This document shows, piece after piece, positions 39,035 through 41,381 of a DNA stretch of 41,381 bases. Below the pieces are notes generated by a model. It ran no database searches and had not been told where the DNA came from. It saw only the letters and a program-made list of their open reading frames with translations. Positions within the stretch are counted from its first letter, which is position 1. The number at the start of each line of letters is the position of its first letter. The translations under genes were made by a program, and so were the position numbers. This DNA is from a virus, in the IMG/VR virus record IMGVR_UViG_3300032053_012243, positions 1 through 41,381 of that record, one strand, 5' to 3'.

Positions 39035-40032
39035 CTGTAGGTAGCATATCCTATAAAGATACCGAAGAGCATTTTGAAAACGGATTGTTGCGCCTATTGG
39101 CTATGGATCGTGCGACATTTGAGCGATGGTTGGGGTGTGCGAATGACAATAAAAAATCTTTATTAGAAAATCTGTCATATGGTTTTGCGACTATTCGTCA
39201 TCAAACGCTCCCGCCGCGCGGACACAGTATCGATAATGGAATTTTGAATATGCCCGGTGAGTTGTGGCGCTCACTTGATGAGCCATATCATATTATAAAA
39301 TCGCTTGATGGATCTATTGCTTGGTTAGCCAAATCCGCTAATAGTCAGTTACAGAGGGAAATAGAACCACCGATTTATGAAGAAAATTATTTTGAAGGCG
39401 ATCCAAAAGAAGATGGTGGCTACGGCAAATATACGGAACAAGCGTCTTGGAGACTTGAAAAAGCCTCAAGACAACTCAATGAAATTTATCAAACTGTCGG
39501 ATTAAAATCTGGCAAAGCATTAGATGTGGGCAGCGGTTATGGTTATTTTCGTCGCGCTCTTGATATTGCTGGATGGGAACACAGTGGGGTAGAAATTTCT
39601 ACCCACGCCCGTAACATAGCAAAATCTATGTATGGATATGATACATATTCCGATATGTTAAATCCAAACCTATCTCAATATGATTTGATCACATTATGGG
39701 ATGTAATAGAGCATATTGCAGACCCTATTGCTTATTTAAGCGATATTGTTAAATATCTTCGTCCTGGAGGGGTTTTGGCAATCAAAACGCCAAACATTAA
39801 TTGTCCAGAGGCTGATATTTTTGGAAGTCATTATCACTCTTTAAAAAGAGAACATTTAGTCTATTTTACAGATAGGTCTTTACAAGCAATAACCCTATTG
39901 GTAGGATTATCTACACACACTATTACATCAGTATCACATTTATTACAAGGTTTTGTAGGCAAAGATACAGTTCAACAGTGGGCGACACAAAATCGCGGAG
40001 CCGACCTTATAGGTTATTTTATTAATAATTAA
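39013..40032 (+). CDS. class I SAM-dependent methyltransferase with N-terminal domain (339 aa)
   Basis: The Rossmann methyltransferase covers about residues 150-270: SGKALDVGSGYGYFRRALDI (motif I), YDLITLWDVIEHIADP (motif II/IV) and LRPGGVLAIKTPN. The first 130 residues (MQKHYEITVGSISYKDTEEH onward) are a separate region of unknown fold. It ends the plus-strand operon, 4 bp over the stop of the opposing minus-strand gene; a 7-bp AT-rich stem including the stop codon (TAAGATT ... AATCTTA, 40030-40053) may act as a weak terminator. It is probably a sugar or lipid methyltransferase of the same cluster. Confidence 0.83.
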   Translation: MQKHYEITVGSISYKDTEEHFENGLLRLLAMDRATFERWLGCANDNKKSLLENLSYGFATIRHQTLPPRGHSIDNGILNMPGELWRSLDEPYHIIKSLDGSIAWLAKSANSQLQREIEPPIYEENYFEGDPKEDGGYGKYTEQASWRLEKASRQLNEIYQTVGLKSGKALDVGSGYGYFRRALDIAGWEHSGVEISTHARNIAKSMYGYDTYSDMLNPNLSQYDLITLWDVIEHIADPIAYLSDIVKYLRPGGVLAIKTPNINCPEADIFGSHYHSLKREHLVYFTDRSLQAITLLVGLSTHTITSVSHLLQGFVGKDTVQQWATQNRGADLIGYFINN

Positions 40033-40265
40033 GATTGTAAAAATAAAATCTTATAAAATTTTTCAATAGATTTTAAAGGCTCACCCTTATTAAAAGGAAT
40101 AATGGACTTAATTTCTTCAAAACTTATAGTTCCTAAATCATTATTATATTTTGTGAGTTCTGTTACTCCGGTTAAGAAAAATATCTTATACACATAATGT
40201 ATTTTTTTACCACTATGAATAATATATTTTTGCATTGAACCATAATCGTATGATAGTAATGACAT
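40029..40265 (-). CDS. hypothetical protein (78 aa)
   Basis: I do not recognise this protein. The sequence MSLLSYDYGSMQKYIIHSGK, then HYVYKIFFLTGVTELTKYNN, is a beta-rich start, and the second half ends in a helix (LKSIEKFYKILFLQS). It resembles the C-terminal half of NUDIX-type proteins only vaguely, without a NUDIX box. It ends tail to tail with the plus-strand methyltransferase (4-bp overlap). The next gene upstream is 7 bp away, so both belong to the last minus-strand run. Confidence 0.6.
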   Translation of the reverse strand: MSLLSYDYGSMQKYIIHSGKKIHYVYKIFFLTGVTELTKYNNDLGTISFEEIKSIIPFNKGEPLKSIEKFYKILFLQS

Positions 40266-40272
40266 ATAGCTT

Positions 40273-40626
40273 CTAACTTAATAATAGTAAATGGTTAATT
40301 GTTTTATTAACCGTCTCTATATCTTCTGCTGACCAATAAATGCGATTTATTGGTATAGTCCATAAATGACCCTCCTCCCAGGAGCCTTCTATAAAACATT
40401 TTGTAGGACTTGATGACCAAATAGATAATTTATATCTATTACCTATCCTATAGGTCGAGCCCCACCAATTAAAGTTCTTTTCAAAAATCCAAACTTTACA
40501 TTTGACACAATGATAAGAGGTCGAAATATTCGGATACATTCTTCCATCATCAAGGCTTCGCCACATTTTTTGATTGCAAATAGAGCATTTGCGCCCAAAG
40601 AAAAGACGAATAATTTTATCTATCAT
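40273..40626 (-). CDS. zinc-ribbon protein (117 aa)
   Basis: The N-terminal part has a zinc ribbon, CSICNQKMWRSLDD (16-29) and SYHCVKCKVWIFEKNF (37-52), i.e. two CxxC pairs. The rest is Trp/Tyr-rich beta structure (NRYKLSIWSSS, HLWTIPINRIYWSAED). No catalytic motif is seen. Such proteins are common in large phages and are often of unknown purpose. It overlaps the HAD gene by 11 bp. It may bind nucleic acid or protein. Confidence 0.65.
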   Translation of the reverse strand: MIDKIIRLFFGRKCSICNQKMWRSLDDGRMYPNISTSYHCVKCKVWIFEKNFNWWGSTYRIGNRYKLSIWSSSPTKCFIEGSWEEGHLWTIPINRIYWSAEDIETVNKTINHLLLLS

Positions 40627-41182
40627 ACGCCTTTTGTAATACTTGCAATAATTCTACTTTATTGTTGCCATTGTATCTAAATATATTGGATTGATACGCT
40701 TCTCCTCCCACAGCAAACATTTCATTCCAAGGATGCGCTACACATACGACAAGTCCTCTTGGCCGATGTTCTAACCATTTTAAAAAGTATGGACTAAAAT
40801 CATCTACCAATACACGACCATATGATAAAGATTTATCTTGTGTGATTGTAATGGGAATATCTGCCAAATGTTCTTGACACCATAATACCTTTTCACTCCA
40901 AGCATTAATACTTTTTCTTGGACCTTGCGTTAAAACATTTATAGAAAATCCAACATATTTAAGTACATTAATTACTTCAAAACCTAATTCTAATTTTTCT
41001 AGATTACGCCAAAATCCTGACTGATTTTGAATTAATTTACGGCGAGCATTCATAAATGTATCACCCGAATGTTTTATGTATGGCGGATCGCCAGGAGAAG
41101 CAATTTTAGCCATTTCGGCAGTTAATGCTTTATCATAATCAGCGCAAGTTCCATCTAAATCGAGCAAAGCTATTTTTGACAT
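40616..41182 (-). CDS. HAD-family 5'(3')-deoxyribonucleotidase-like phosphatase
   Basis: A HAD phosphatase: IALLDLDGTCADYDKAL (4-20), the nucleophile loop DxDGT, followed by INVLTQGPRKS in place of the second motif and VLVDDFSPYF for the third (DD). The C-terminal part (GLVVCVAHPWN) completes the fold. The length of 188 fits the 5'(3')-deoxyribonucleotidase (NT5C) group, which dephosphorylates dNMPs, and phages use such enzymes to shift nucleotide pools. It lies between two zinc-finger genes. The nucleotidase assignment is by similarity of pattern and moderately sure. Confidence 0.78.
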   Translation of the reverse strand: MSKIALLDLDGTCADYDKALTAEMAKIASPGDPPYIKHSGDTFMNARRKLIQNQSGFWRNLEKLELGFEVINVLKYVGFSINVLTQGPRKSINAWSEKVLWCQEHLADIPITITQDKSLSYGRVLVDDFSPYFLKWLEHRPRGLVVCVAHPWNEMFAVGGEAYQSNIFRYNGNNKVELLQVLQKAYDR

Positions 41183-41198
41183 TTGTATAATTTTCCAA

Positions 41199-41351
41199 TT
41201 ATTTGAATATTAAATATATATCTATTATAACTTTTATAGATTTCAAAACCTTAAGATCGCCATATCGAAGCCATTTACTATAACATATTCCACAAAAAGA
41301 TCTTTTTAATCTTATTGCGGTATTGTTACAATTAGAACAAATTTTATTCAT
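41199..41351 (-). CDS. small zinc-finger protein (50 aa)
   Basis: A 50-residue frame with a four-Cys zinc site: MNKICSNCNNTAIR (C5, C8) and FCGICYSKWLRYGDL (C20, C23). The sequence 'G-x-C-Y-x-K-W-x-R-Y-G-D' is the zinc-binding tail common in phage HNH nucleases and small regulators. The C-terminus is hydrophobic (SIKVIIDIYLIFK). It starts 30 bp from the window edge, with no ribosome site visible there, and ends 16 bp before the HAD gene. Too short for a firm function. Confidence 0.6.
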   Translation of the reverse strand: MNKICSNCNNTAIRLKRSFCGICYSKWLRYGDLKVLKSIKVIIDIYLIFK

Positions 41352-41381
41352 TCATTAAATCGAATTTTCTACCATATATAG

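Noticed and set aside
1-41381. CRISPR arrays, IS elements, integrase or attachment sites
   Set aside because: I looked for regularly spaced direct repeats, terminal inverted repeats with transposase, and recombinase motifs, and saw none.
1-41381. Recoded stop (TAG or TGA) as in some huge phages
   Set aside because: TAA, TGA and TAG all end clear genes here (for example TGA at the nuclease/methyltransferase overlap and TAG after the FtsK-like gene), with no in-frame stops inside recognised domains.

Overview
This window is AT-rich (about 30% GC by eye), almost fully coding and packed into long co-directional runs with 1-4 bp stop/start overlaps. The standard code fits: TGA, TAA and TAG all act as stops. 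Several gene starts carry GGAG-type ribosome sites. I see no rRNA, tRNA, CRISPR array, IS element or integrase. The mix of SbcC/SbcD, a CHC2 zinc-finger primase part, TopA, an FtsK-like motor, HU-like proteins, HNH and GIY-YIG nucleases, ribosomal protein bS21, peptide deformylase, ClpP, Thg1 and a large sugar cluster points to a piece of a very large (jumbo/huge) tailed-phage genome. The host is not determined. No capsid, terminase or tail gene is recognised here.

Region 1 (1-8.8 kb, mostly minus strand) is replication, repair and translation. It holds TopA, a bS21-like ribosomal protein behind a good promoter and leader hairpins, a carboxypeptidase-regulatory-like structural candidate, an HNH nuclease, a peptide deformylase with a C-terminal SEC-C zinc motif, a CHC2 zinc-finger protein, SbcD, and SbcC cut by the window edge. 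Several small genes were found by reading the gaps (1929-2015, 2545-2709, 4373-4531).

Region 2 (8.8-16.3 kb, mostly minus) holds a PPP-type phosphatase, an FtsK-like motor without a gamma domain, a DUF192 protein, a protein with a six-copy Pro/Ala repeat, and a coupled operon: HU-like, DksA/TraR-like, catalytically dead ClpP paralogue, intact ClpP. Region 3 (16.3-25.1 kb) has a 600-bp divergent intergenic area, a Dps/ferritin-like gene on the plus strand, then minus-strand RmlD-like, RmlA-like, SET-domain, Thg1-like and a very large protein of about 1197 residues, followed by a small predicted lipoprotein.

Region 4 (25.1-40.0 kb, plus strand) starts with an overlapping nuclease/adenine-methyltransferase pair. 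It continues with a complete predicted GDP-D-glycero-D-manno-heptose pathway (HddC, GmhB, GmhA, HddA) plus a transaldolase that could make its sedoheptulose-7-phosphate precursor. A GIY-YIG endonuclease gene is spliced neatly into this operon. After it come two epimerase/dehydratase-type SDRs, a nucleotide-sugar dehydrogenase homologue lacking the catalytic Cys, a GT2 / GT2-methyltransferase / methyltransferase tandem array, more methyltransferases, an SDR and a Gfo/Idh/MocA oxidoreductase. Together these would build, modify and transfer an unusual heptose-derived sugar to an unknown acceptor (virion, DNA or host surface). Region 5 (40.0-41.4 kb, minus) holds a HAD nucleotidase-like gene and small zinc-finger proteins.

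The strongest points for follow-up are the ClpP/dead-ClpP pair, near-absence of CATG (8 sites in 41 kb by eye), the heptose locus with its own transaldolase, the domain-shuffled GT2/methyltransferase array, bS21 with a structured leader, and a strong terminator lying inside an antisense gene.
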